NCBI RefSeq assembly: GCF_003097355.1
Contig: NZ_PYUI01000023.1
Coordinates: 19,035 to 83,034 of the forward strand
DNA: 64,000 nucleotides
Origin: Arthrobacter sp. H-02-3
GTDB taxonomy: Bacteria; Actinomycetota; Actinomycetes; Actinomycetales; Micrococcaceae
Direction of reading: 5' to 3'
Shown here: piece by piece, positions 24,541 to 32,926 of the stretch
Layout: each line of letters opens with the position of its first letter
How positions within the stretch are numbered: the stretch's first letter is position 1
The notes under the pieces: generated by a model
The model's database searches: none
What the model was told of the DNA's origin: nothing
Seen by the model: only the letters and a program-made list of their open reading frames with translations
Program-made: the position numbers and the translations under genes

Positions 24541-25793
24541 GGCGTCCAGCTTCCGGATCCGGAGCAGCGCCCGGTGAGATGGGACCGCACGTCGTCGGCG
24601 AAGACCTCCAGCGCACTGCTGATCAGCTGCGCTGTTCCGTCCGGGTGATGGCAGGCCCCGCGTCCTGAGACAAGCGTGCCGAGCCGGCCCAGTTCCTCCG
24701 GCAGCCGCGGGTCCTGTTCTCCTGCTGCGATCCGGTTGAAGATTCCCGCCATGGCGGGCAGCCCGAACATGCAGGGGCCGCATTGCCGGGCGGACTGCCC
24801 GGCCAGGTACGCCACGATCCCCGCAGTGGCTCCAAGCCCGCACTGCTCCGCCCCCAAGGCGTGGATGACGCCTGCTCCGGGCCGGACCACGTGGCCGGCG
24901 GGACCGCGGGGCGAGAGGACGTAGGCCGCCGGCCGCACCCAGCGGCCGTGGTAGCCGCCGACGAGAACGGCCGACAGGGAGGCCGGGTCCATGCCGGCGG
25001 ATTGGACGACGTCGGTGAGCCTTGCGCCGCCGGGCACCTCCAGGACGACGTCCGGGCAGGGCCCTGGGCCGGACACGGACAGCAGCCGCGTGCCAGGGTC
25101 CGTGGGCGTCCCGACTTCGCGGAACCAGTCCGCGCCGAACCGTGCGATGAGGGCCACATGGGCCAGGGTTTCGACGTTGAGGACCAGGGTGGGGCGCCCC
25201 TTGAGCCCGGTGTCGCTGAGCCGGCGGCCTTTGTCGAGCGGGATCGCGGAGCCGGTGGCGATGCTGTTGACGACGGCGCTCGCCTCGCCGGAGATGAACG
25301 TTTCCGGTGACTCCACGAGCTGGATCCGGCGGCCCCCGGGGTGTCCGGAGACGGCCTCCTGCACCCCGGGAAGGCTGGCAGCAGGCGCATAGAGGTACAT
25401 CTGCGTGCCCGAGACCGCCCGCGTCACGGCCAGCAGACCGTCAATCACCAGATGGGGGGCGTGCGCCAGGAGCGTACGGTCCTTGAAGCTCAGCGGCTCC
25501 CCTTCGGCGCCGTTGGCGATCACGACGGGCCGCGCGGGAACAAGGCGCTTCCGCCCGGATTGTGATGTTGCCAGCGCCTTGCGCCAGGTCGCGAAGGCGG
25601 CGCCGCCGCGTCCGGTCAGCCCCGACGCGTCCAGCAGGTTCAGCAGCCCGGGTGCGACGGCGTCGGGATCAAGAGGCCCGAAGGTGTCCACGTGCCGGGC
25701 GTACCCGGCCTCCGCGCCGGCGGCCAAAAGACGCGCCAGCGGCTGCGCATTGGGCAGCGGCGGTTGAGGGAGCACGCCGGGCATCGGGCTCAT
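24537..25793 (-). CDS. NuoF-like NADH-binding flavoprotein (51-kDa subunit family), cluster site degenerate
   Basis: This 418-residue protein shows the NuoF fold: LTGRGGAAFATWRKAL and NGAEGEPLSFKDRTLL (FMN/NADH site), an SLBB-like part and a C-terminal Fe-S region. The cluster site reads ARQCGPCMFG and, further on, GRGACHHPDG, so at least one of the four usual cysteines is missing. No other complex I gene is nearby. It overlaps its neighbours by 4 bp on both sides (ATGA). It probably passes electrons from NAD(P)H through FMN to the adjacent ferredoxin or membrane reductase. Confidence 0.85.
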   Translation of the reverse strand: MSPMPGVLPQPPLPNAQPLARLLAAGAEAGYARHVDTFGPLDPDAVAPGLLNLLDASGLTGRGGAAFATWRKALATSQSGRKRLVPARPVVIANGAEGEPLSFKDRTLLAHAPHLVIDGLLAVTRAVSGTQMYLYAPAASLPGVQEAVSGHPGGRRIQLVESPETFISGEASAVVNSIATGSAIPLDKGRRLSDTGLKGRPTLVLNVETLAHVALIARFGADWFREVGTPTDPGTRLLSVSGPGPCPDVVLEVPGGARLTDVVQSAGMDPASLSAVLVGGYHGRWVRPAAYVLSPRGPAGHVVRPGAGVIHALGAEQCGLGATAGIVAYLAGQSARQCGPCMFGLPAMAGIFNRIAAGEQDPRLPEELGRLGTLVSGRGACHHPDGTAQLISSALEVFADDVRSHLTGRCSGSGSWTP

Positions 25794-26347
25794 TGGAGGT
25801 TACCTCCACGGGCTCTGGCGGTTTCGAGGAACGTTGAAGAGAGCCGCCACAGCAGGGCACCGGCGATCGCTGCGCCGGACGCGGCCGCCAGCAGCAGAAA
25901 CCACTGGCCGGCGGCGTCCGTGCCGTTGCCGAGTGCATGGGCCATCGCCACCGGCCAGACCGCGTAGGTGAGCCAGTGCACGGCCTTAAACGCCCGGTGC
26001 CCGATCCGTTGCCGTAGTAGGGCTGTCACGATGACGGCCGCGACGAGGTCCAGTGCCACGGTCCCCAGGCCCTGCCAGAACGGCCGGAACGAGCCAAGGA
26101 ACGGCACGACGACGTCGACAGGCCGCAGCTTCGCGAAGGAGTCCAACAGCAGGGACCCGACGTGCAGCCCCAGGAAGACCGTGGCCAACAAGGCGATGTT
26201 CCGGTGCAGGATGCTGACGGAAAACCTCGGAAGCACCAGCAAGGGCCGGCCGGAGCGGGTGAGGATGCCCAACAGGACCGACACCGTGAACAGGGCAAGG
26301 GACATGAAGCCGCTCACCCGGCCGAACGCCCACATTGCCTCATCCAC
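25790..26347 (-). CDS. Ferric-reductase-like membrane protein (cytochrome b type)
   Basis: This 185-residue protein has five to six membrane helices with histidines in helices that could hold haem (SILHRNIALLATVFLGLHVG, FKAVHWLTYAVWPVAMAHAL), as in ferric reductase-like/YedZ proteins. GTG at 26347 overlaps the preceding ApbE-like gene end; ATG at 26335 is an alternative with GAGG just before it. It lacks its own flavin and NADH domains, which the NuoF-like neighbour could supply. Electron transfer across the membrane to an FMN-carrying outer protein is the likely job. Confidence 0.82.
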   Translation of the reverse strand: MDEAMWAFGRVSGFMSLALFTVSVLLGILTRSGRPLLVLPRFSVSILHRNIALLATVFLGLHVGSLLLDSFAKLRPVDVVVPFLGSFRPFWQGLGTVALDLVAAVIVTALLRQRIGHRAFKAVHWLTYAVWPVAMAHALGNGTDAAGQWFLLLAAASGAAIAGALLWRLSSTFLETARARGGNLQ

Positions 26348-26960
26348 GGGACGCACGCACTTCCACGCTGTTGCTCTCCGCCGGCCAGCCGCCGGTGGTG
26401 ACAATGCGTCCGCGTTGATCCACCAGCCGGGCCGTGACACCCGCGGAACGGAACCATGCGACGGCGGCGAAGCCGCGAACAATGCCGGCGGTGCTGAAGG
26501 CATTGGCTTCCAGGCACGTCGGAGCCGCAACCGTCACCGTCTTCCACACGGCCTCTGCGGGCAGCCCGAAACGGGGATCCAGAATGTGGTGGACGTCCGC
26601 TCCCGCGTGCTTCCACCGGCGTTTTTGCGTGCTGGACGTGGCCATGGCGGATCCTGGGTCCAGGGCGATGTGCTGACTCCGGTCCGTGGGAAGGTCCTGG
26701 ACCAGAACCTGCCACGGCTCTGCCGCTCCGGGGCCCGCGCCTGATGCCGCAGCGCCGGGGCTTCCTGGCCCCGGGCCGGCGGTCGCCAGGTCGCCGCCCA
26801 AAGAGACCGAGCTGGCGGTCGCAGGAGAAGTCTTTGAAGCGCTGGACGGCGTGGCGGAATACACGACGGCGGCGGCGACGCCCGCAGCCGCGAGGCTGCC
26901 GATGCCGACTGCCGCGGTGATGCCGCTGGCCAGTCGCCTGCCCTTGTCCCGGGTATCCAC
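26340..26960 (-). CDS. ApbE-like protein lacking its N-terminal part (probable in-frame chimera)
   Basis: This 206-residue protein starts at a GTG preceded by GAGGAAGGGG. Residues 1-50 are a signal/anchor segment and Ala/Ser linker as expected for an exported FMN-binding protein. From residue 52 (VSLGGDLATAG) to the end it follows the C-terminal half of ApbE, FAD:protein FMN transferase: MATSSTQKRRW, HHILDPRFGLP, VTVAAPTCLEANAFSTA. The ApbE N-terminal half and any FMN-binding domain are absent. ApbE is normally about 300 residues. The simplest reading is an in-frame deletion fusing two neighbouring genes; activity is doubtful. The stop overlaps the next gene. Confidence 0.72.
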   Translation of the reverse strand: MDTRDKGRRLASGITAAVGIGSLAAAGVAAAVVYSATPSSASKTSPATASSVSLGGDLATAGPGPGSPGAAASGAGPGAAEPWQVLVQDLPTDRSQHIALDPGSAMATSSTQKRRWKHAGADVHHILDPRFGLPAEAVWKTVTVAAPTCLEANAFSTAGIVRGFAAVAWFRSAGVTARLVDQRGRIVTTGGWPAESNSVEVRASRG

Positions 26961-27026
26961 GGGTGTCCCCTTCCTCTGCGGTTAGGCCTGTGTTCCCATG
27001 ATCCCCGGAGTTCCTTTGTAAACCCT

Positions 27027-27042
27027 TAGACATTCCTGTCTA
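27027..27042. promoter_or_regulatory. Palindrome TAGACA-N4-TGTCTA upstream of the redox cassette
   Basis: TAGACATTCCTGTCTA has perfect 6-bp arms and a 4-bp spacer. It lies 67 bp upstream of the first gene of the redox cassette, in the 118-bp gap after dgt, where an operator would be expected. Confidence 0.45.
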
Positions 27043-27078
27043 TTGGGTGGTGGTCCTGCCTCCAGGCGGCTGGCTTGG

Positions 27079-28377
27079 TCACCAGAGCGACGGCAGGCTG
27101 CCCACGAGACGCTCGTACATGGCCAGCGCCGAGCCGTCCGTCAACGACGCGACCTGGTCGATCACGACGCGCAGCCTCCCGGCGTCGTCCCCCGCGTCGA
27201 GCCAGTCGGCGGCGAACATCGGCTCCAGGTGGCGGTCCTCCGTGGCGCTGAGAGCGGTGACGAGGGCGTGCAGGACCTCCCGCTGGCGCTCGTAGATGGG
27301 CTGGCGGTGCTCGGTGGTCATCACAAACGTGGTGGCCAAGCCCTTCATCACCGCGATTTCCATGACGGTCTCGTCCGGGACGATCAGTTCCGCGTGGTAG
27401 CGGGTGAGGTTCTCCGGGCCGTAAACGGCGCGGGTGGCTTCCAGCGCACTCTGGCAGAACCGGCCAATCAACTGGCTGGTCATGTCTTTGAGCGCCGCCA
27501 TGGCCTTGCGGCTGCCGTCGGCCTCGCGCACCCAGACGCTCGTGGCCTCCAGCCGGGCCAGCGCGGCGTCGATCGCGGCGGGGTCGTTGTGCGGCAGGTA
27601 CCACTGCTTGGCGTACCCGACGACGCGGGCGCGGTGGTCCGGGTTGTCCATCCAGCGCAGCTGGAAGTGCCCTGCGACGATCGCGTCCTCGACGTCGTGC
27701 ACCGAGTAGGAGATGTCGTCCGCCAGGTCCATGACCTGCGCTTCGAGGCAGGACCGGCGTTCCGGGGCGCCTTCGCGAATCCAGTCGAAGATGGGGAGGT
27801 CGTCCTCGTAGGCGCCGAACTTGCTGGTCCGCTCCCCGTGGATGACGGGCGCGTTGACGGCGGACCACGGGTACTTGGCGGCGGCATCGAGACTCGCCCG
27901 GGTCAGGTTCAGGCCTGCCGGACGGCCATCGGGGGCCAGGACCTTCGGCTCAAGCCGGGTCAGCAGCCGCAGCGTCTGGGCGTTGCCTTCAAAACCGCCG
28001 ATCGCGTGGGCCACCTCGTTGAGCGCCGCTTCCCCGTTGTGGCCGAAGGGCGGGTGGCCGAGGTCATGGCTGAGGCAGGCGGTGTCCACGACGTCGGGAT
28101 CGCAGCCGAGGGCGCGGCCGAGTTCGCGGCCCACCTGGGCCACTTCGAGGCTGTGCGTGAGCCGGGTTCTGACGAAGTCGTCGGTATCCGGGGCGACCAC
28201 CTGGGTCTTCGCGCCGAGCCGGCGCAGGGCCGAGGAGTGCAGGACTCTCGCACGGTCACGCTCGAAGTCCGACCGGTAGGTGGTCTTGGGCGGCTCTTCG
28301 ACCCACCGGGCGGAGTCGCGGGAGGTGTAGCCGTCCAGGACGGGGGCGGTGGTCCGGGTCTCAGCCACCGGAGACAT
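27079..28377 (-). CDS. dgt: Deoxyguanosinetriphosphate triphosphohydrolase
   Basis: Dgt splits dGTP into deoxyguanosine and triphosphate. The 432-residue HD-domain protein has RVLHSSALRRLGAKTQV, RTRLTHSLEVAQVGRELG and the metal-binding LSHDLGHPPFGHNGE. The start is not certain: ATG at 28377 is used (overlapping the end of dus by 17 bp), while GTG at 28368 or 28416 would also fit. The dus-dgt order and overlap is standard in Actinobacteria. Confidence 0.93.
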   Translation of the reverse strand: MSPVAETRTTAPVLDGYTSRDSARWVEEPPKTTYRSDFERDRARVLHSSALRRLGAKTQVVAPDTDDFVRTRLTHSLEVAQVGRELGRALGCDPDVVDTACLSHDLGHPPFGHNGEAALNEVAHAIGGFEGNAQTLRLLTRLEPKVLAPDGRPAGLNLTRASLDAAAKYPWSAVNAPVIHGERTSKFGAYEDDLPIFDWIREGAPERRSCLEAQVMDLADDISYSVHDVEDAIVAGHFQLRWMDNPDHRARVVGYAKQWYLPHNDPAAIDAALARLEATSVWVREADGSRKAMAALKDMTSQLIGRFCQSALEATRAVYGPENLTRYHAELIVPDETVMEIAVMKGLATTFVMTTEHRQPIYERQREVLHALVTALSATEDRHLEPMFAADWLDAGDDAGRLRVVIDQVASLTDGSALAMYERLVGSLPSLW

Positions 28378-29539
28378 CCAGTTCGGCGAAGGAGATGTCG
28401 CGGCTCTGCTCGTCATCCAGGGTCCGGTTCAGCAGCCAGTCCTTGGGCAGGGCGGGCTTCTTGGGCGAGCCGGCGCGGCCGCGCGGGCCCTCGGCATCGA
28501 CCCCGGGGTACGGAGAGTCGAGGTCCAGCTGATCCAGGGTTGCGCGGAGCACCTCGAGGCTGGTGACGAGCGCGAGTTTGGTCCGCAGCTCGCTCCCGAC
28601 CACGTGGCCCTTGAAGTACCAGGCGATGTGCTTGCGGATTTCGCGCAGGGCCTTGCCCTCGTCCCCGAACGTCTCGACCATGAGCTCGGCGTGCCGGTAG
28701 ACGCTTTCGGCCACCTGGCCCAGATCCGGCCGGTGCCGCTGGTCGCTGCCTTCGAACGCGGCCATGAGATCGCCGAAGAGCCACGGCCGGCCCTGGCATC
28801 CCCGGCCGACGACAACGCCGTCCACTCCCGTTTCGCGGACCATCCGGACCGCGTCTTCGGCGGACCAGATGTCGCCGTTGCCGAGGACCGGGATGTCCGG
28901 CAGCGCCTCGCGGAGCCGGGCGATGGCAGACCAGTCGGCCTGGCCGGAATAGAACTGCGCGGCCGTGCGGCCGTGAAGAGCGACGGCGGCAACGCCGGAA
29001 TCGCGGGCGATCCGGCCGGCGTCGAGGTATGTCAGGTGGTCCTCGTCGATGCCCTTGCGCATCTTGATGGTCAGCGGGATGTTGCCCTGGGAGGCTTCCT
29101 TGACAGCGGTCTGGACGATCGAGGTGAAGAGGTCGATCTTCCAGGGCAGGGCCGAGCCGCCGCCGCGCCGGGTGACTTTGGGGACGGGGCAGCCGAAGTT
29201 GAGGTCGATGTGGTCCGCCCAGTCTTCCTCGACCAGCATCCGGACGGCCTGGCCGACGGTCACGGGGTCCACGCCGTAGAGCTGGACGGAGCGGACTTTC
29301 TCGTCGTCGTCGTGCGAAATGATGCGCAGCGACTCCGGCGTGCGTTCCACTAGGGCGCGCGAGGTGACCATCTCCGCGACGTACAGGCCGCCGCCGTATT
29401 CACGGCACAGCCTGCGGAAGGCGGAGTTGGTGATACCCGCCATGGGAGCCAGGATCACGGGGGTGTCCACGGTGATCGGGCCCAGCTTCAGGGGCGGGAG
29501 TTCCAGCTTGGGGGCGGGAGGCGTTGCTACAACAGTCAC
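28361..29539 (-). CDS. dusB: tRNA-dihydrouridine synthase (DusB-like)
   Basis: This 392-residue FMN enzyme reduces uridines in the tRNA D loop. It has LAPMAGITNSAFRRLCREYG (FMN site), the catalytic cysteine in DLNFGCPVPKV, the KMRKGIDEDH and LHGRTAAQFYSG segments and VLGNGDIWSAEDA and VVGRGCQGRPWLF. Length fits DusB with a C-terminal helical domain. It overlaps dgt downstream. Confidence 0.95.
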   Translation of the reverse strand: MTVVATPPAPKLELPPLKLGPITVDTPVILAPMAGITNSAFRRLCREYGGGLYVAEMVTSRALVERTPESLRIISHDDDEKVRSVQLYGVDPVTVGQAVRMLVEEDWADHIDLNFGCPVPKVTRRGGGSALPWKIDLFTSIVQTAVKEASQGNIPLTIKMRKGIDEDHLTYLDAGRIARDSGVAAVALHGRTAAQFYSGQADWSAIARLREALPDIPVLGNGDIWSAEDAVRMVRETGVDGVVVGRGCQGRPWLFGDLMAAFEGSDQRHRPDLGQVAESVYRHAELMVETFGDEGKALREIRKHIAWYFKGHVVGSELRTKLALVTSLEVLRATLDQLDLDSPYPGVDAEGPRGRAGSPKKPALPKDWLLNRTLDDEQSRDISFAELDVSGG

Positions 29540-29639
29540 CAGACCATTGTCTCAAAGACGGGCAAATCGGTCGGATCCGGCGTCGGTTATGTGGAAAGGC
29601 CGGGCTGTGAGGAAAATCCGGGCGCCGCCAAACACCGTA

Positions 29640-31178
29640 TCAATCGCGCAGGGCGGCACGCCGCCCCCGGCGCGTGGCAGGCCCGGCGTCGTCCGGTTCG
29701 GTCCCTCCCGGTGCACCGGGCGCGCTGTCCGCCGACCGGCGCCCGGCGGACCCGCCAGGGTACCGGCCGACGTCGGCCCCAACGGAGAGCCCGGCCCGGC
29801 CGCCGTCCCCAACGCCGGCGAGCGCGGGCACTCCGACGTCGGGTGCACCGGCGAGCGCGGCCGCGGGGTCTGCGGTGCTGCCTTTGATCCCGGTGGCCTT
29901 GACGACGAGCACGGCAATGAGGGTGGTGACCGGCACGGCCAGGACAAGTCCCACCGAACCGACGAGGGTGCGGATGACTTCCTCGGAGAGCTCTGCACTG
30001 GTCAGGGCGTCCCCGAGCGGGCGCTCGTAGAGCATGACCAGGATCAGGACGGGCAGGGCCGCGCCGGCATAGGCAAACGCGATCGTGTAGACCGTGGAGG
30101 CGATGTGGTCCCGGCCGATCCGCATCGCGGAGGCAAAGAGCTGCCGGGCGCTGGTGTCGGGGGCGAGTTCCCACAGTTCCCAGACCGCCGACGACTGCGT
30201 GATCGTGACGTCGTTCAGCACGCCCAGGCCGGAAATGATCAGCCCGCACAGGATGATGCCGGAGATCGAGATGTTGTCGGAAATGTTGGTGAGCGTGGCG
30301 GCGTCGTGGCTGCCCACGCCGGCGAGGTTCGCGGCGTCGGTGGCCCAGGCGGCCAGCAGCGACGTAATGGCGAGGCCGAACATGGTCCCCAGCAGCGCCG
30401 TCGAGGTCCGGGCGGAGAAACCGTGGGCGAAGTACAACACCCCGATCATGATCACCGTGGACCCCACCAGTGCCAGGAGCAGCGGCGGCTTTCCTTCGAC
30501 CAGTCCGGGCAGCATGAAGGAGACGAGCACGACGTAGGCCCCGACGAGTCCGATCAGGGCCCGCAGGCCGCGCCAGCGCGCCACCGCAATCACCACGACG
30601 GCGTAGAGCACGGCCAGGAAGATGATCGGTAGAGTCCGGACGAAGTCGACGAAAACGTAGGCGGGCGCGCCCTGGGCTTCTGAGGCGCCCTGGGCCTTGG
30701 AGAGGTTGAGGTAGCGGATGTTGTCTCCGGGTTTCACGCCGTGGGATTTCGCGATGTCAGGGTTGATGACCACTTTCACCGGGTTGCCGCCCTTGTCCGG
30801 CTCGGTGTAGGCAAACGTGCATTGTGAGCCCGCCTGCGGCGGCTGGACGGCGGCGTCGGCCCCGGATGCGCCCTGCTGGGCCGCGGGATCGCCGCTTGTC
30901 TGCGCATCCGAACAGCTGCCGACGACCACCCGCTGGATCTTGCCGGTATCGAACGTCACGCCCGGGGCCGCCGCATAGGGGCTGGCCAGCGTGATGCCCT
31001 CTTTGCTCCCCGACGGCCACAGGAAGGCCATGGCCGCCAGGGTCAGCAAAGTCAGCGGGATCAGGATGGCGGCCAGGATCCAGTTGGCCTTCTTCCGTGC
31101 CGCCAGCATGCGGGGCGTCGGCTCCGCGTGACCGGCGCTGGGGTGCCCGGCGTGGGAGTGCGAATGTCCGGCGCCCAT
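29640..31178 (-). CDS. YibE/F-family membrane protein
   Basis: This 512-residue protein has a His-rich cytoplasmic N-terminus (GHSHSHAGHPSAGHAE), one helix, an outer domain of about 130 residues with two cysteines (VVGSCSDAQ, GSQCTFAY) and seven to eight further helices with the family segments NISDNISISGIILCG and GVLNDVTITQSSAVWEL. The C-terminus carries a Pro/Gly/Ala-rich tail of about 80 residues. The family is common in Firmicutes and Actinobacteria; its function is not known. The His-rich end might bind metal. It lies 100 bp upstream of dus. Confidence 0.88.
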   Translation of the reverse strand: MGAGHSHSHAGHPSAGHAEPTPRMLAARKKANWILAAILIPLTLLTLAAMAFLWPSGSKEGITLASPYAAAPGVTFDTGKIQRVVVGSCSDAQTSGDPAAQQGASGADAAVQPPQAGSQCTFAYTEPDKGGNPVKVVINPDIAKSHGVKPGDNIRYLNLSKAQGASEAQGAPAYVFVDFVRTLPIIFLAVLYAVVVIAVARWRGLRALIGLVGAYVVLVSFMLPGLVEGKPPLLLALVGSTVIMIGVLYFAHGFSARTSTALLGTMFGLAITSLLAAWATDAANLAGVGSHDAATLTNISDNISISGIILCGLIISGLGVLNDVTITQSSAVWELWELAPDTSARQLFASAMRIGRDHIASTVYTIAFAYAGAALPVLILVMLYERPLGDALTSAELSEEVIRTLVGSVGLVLAVPVTTLIAVLVVKATGIKGSTADPAAALAGAPDVGVPALAGVGDGGRAGLSVGADVGRYPGGSAGRRSADSAPGAPGGTEPDDAGPATRRGRRAALRD

Positions 31179-31303
31179 CAGCAGTTCAACCTCATGCCGA
31201 AAACTCTACGGCGCTGTCGGCGCCGCTCCGGACAGATGACGCCGCATGCTCCCGCCGCCCTGAGCCCGGTGCCCGGAGCTCCGGCGCCGCGGAGGCGGGC
31301 TGG

Positions 31304-32677
31304 TCAGGCCGGGGTGATGTTCTGGTTTACGTGGAAGAGGTTCTGCGGATCGTACTTGGCCTTGATCTCCCGCAGGCGGCTGTAATTGGGTCCGTAGTTC
31401 TCCGCGACCTTGGACATATCATCGCCGTCCATGAAATTGATGTAGCCCGCGGTCTCGGAGTACGGCTGCAGCGCCGCCGCGTAATCCCGTACCCAGGCGA
31501 TGTTCGCCTCGCTGTCCGCCGGGTCCTCCCAGTGGCAGGCTATGACCGGGGAGAACTTGGCGTTCCGGTTGGGGAAGGCCGTATCTGTCACTCCCACACG
31601 GTGCACAGCGCCGTCGATTGGATAGATGTGAACGGCTGTCTGCAGACTGGGCACACGTCGGCCAAACTCAAGGTGTGCGTCGATGGCGCCGTCGTTGAGT
31701 TCGGTCAGGAAGGCCGCCTTCCAGTAGGCCAACAGCCCCTTGGGATACATCGGGTCGAACGCCGAGTTCAAGGCCGGATACGGCATCGGCCCCACCATGG
31801 ATCCGGCCACCGGGGCGACGTCGAGGAATGGTTGCCAGCGGGCCGGCCCTTCGGCGAGGTCGCCCGTCCACATGCCGACCACGATGCAGACCGGCTTCCC
31901 GTGCCACTGTTCCGGAAGGAACGGAACCGGCGGTCCCTGATGGAAGGCGAGGAACGCGCCGAACTCTTCAGGGGCTGCCGCCAGGTGCTCGCGGTAGAAC
32001 TTCGCCACGGTTTCGGCGTGCTCGGCCGGGTAGATGATGATCCCCGCGTGGACCATGTCCACAGGATGCAGGCGGTATTCCAACGAGGTCACGACGCCGA
32101 AGTTGCCGCCCCCGCCTCGCAGCGCCCAGAAAAGGTCGTCATTCTCGCTTTCGCTCGCAGTGAGGAATTTCCCGTCCGCGGTGACGACGTCGGCCGAGAG
32201 GAGGTTATCGCAGCTGAGCCCGTGTTTCCGGGAGAGATAGCCAATGCCCCCGCCGAGCGTGAGTCCGGAGACACCGGTTGAGCCGATGATGCCACCGGTG
32301 GTCGCCAGTCCGAAGGCGTGCGTGGCGTGATTGAAATCGGCCCAGGTTGCGCCGGCCTCGGTCCTCGCCGTCTTGTTCGACGGATCTACCCGGACGCCGG
32401 TCGTGTTGGAGAAGTCGATGACAACAGCGTCATCCCAGGTGCCAAAGCCCGGACCACTGTGGCCGCCGCCGCGGACGGCCAGATCCAGGGAGTTGTCGCG
32501 GGCGAAGTTGACGGCCGCCATAACGTCCGCCACCTGGGACACACGGACCACAGCGGCCGGGTGCTTGTCGATCATGCCGTTGTGCACTGCCCGGGCCGCG
32601 TCGTAGTCCGCGTCGCCGGGCGTGACGACCGGCCCGCGGACTTGCTCGCGCAGGGTATCGAACTTTATTCCGTTCAT
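31304..32677 (-). CDS. FAD-binding oxidoreductase with berberine-bridge domain
   Basis: This 457-residue protein has a PCMH-type FAD domain with LAVRGGGHSGPGFGTWDD, whose histidine is the usual site of covalent FAD attachment, and GLTLGGGIGYLSRKHGL. The C-terminal BBE motif is YDPQNLFHVNQNITP. Enzymes of this class oxidise sugars, alcohols or lactam-like compounds using O2. No signal peptide is visible, so it acts in the cytoplasm. It has no operon partner; the substrate is unknown. Confidence 0.92.
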   Translation of the reverse strand: MNGIKFDTLREQVRGPVVTPGDADYDAARAVHNGMIDKHPAAVVRVSQVADVMAAVNFARDNSLDLAVRGGGHSGPGFGTWDDAVVIDFSNTTGVRVDPSNKTARTEAGATWADFNHATHAFGLATTGGIIGSTGVSGLTLGGGIGYLSRKHGLSCDNLLSADVVTADGKFLTASESENDDLFWALRGGGGNFGVVTSLEYRLHPVDMVHAGIIIYPAEHAETVAKFYREHLAAAPEEFGAFLAFHQGPPVPFLPEQWHGKPVCIVVGMWTGDLAEGPARWQPFLDVAPVAGSMVGPMPYPALNSAFDPMYPKGLLAYWKAAFLTELNDGAIDAHLEFGRRVPSLQTAVHIYPIDGAVHRVGVTDTAFPNRNAKFSPVIACHWEDPADSEANIAWVRDYAAALQPYSETAGYINFMDGDDMSKVAENYGPNYSRLREIKAKYDPQNLFHVNQNITPA

Positions 32678-32926
32678 TTTCAGTACCGTCGATTTCGTCG
32701 TGAGATTCGACCCGGACGGTTCTCTGCGCTCCCAGCCGGCGTGGCGCCCGGAGGTTTACGTGCACAGGCATACTCCTCGCGCATTCCCCCGTCAAGGGTC
32801 CGGCATCACCCGTACCCATCGCCGGGGGCCCCGGCTCCGAATTCACACTAGGCAGCGTTTCCCTTGACGGGCGGAGGCTGCAACCTATGGTTGGTAATTG
32901 ACGGACGAAGAACGGGAAGGACACGC

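Noticed and set aside
24537..25793. Part of a complex I operon
   Set aside because: No other nuo gene lies nearby and part of the Fe-S cluster site is missing.
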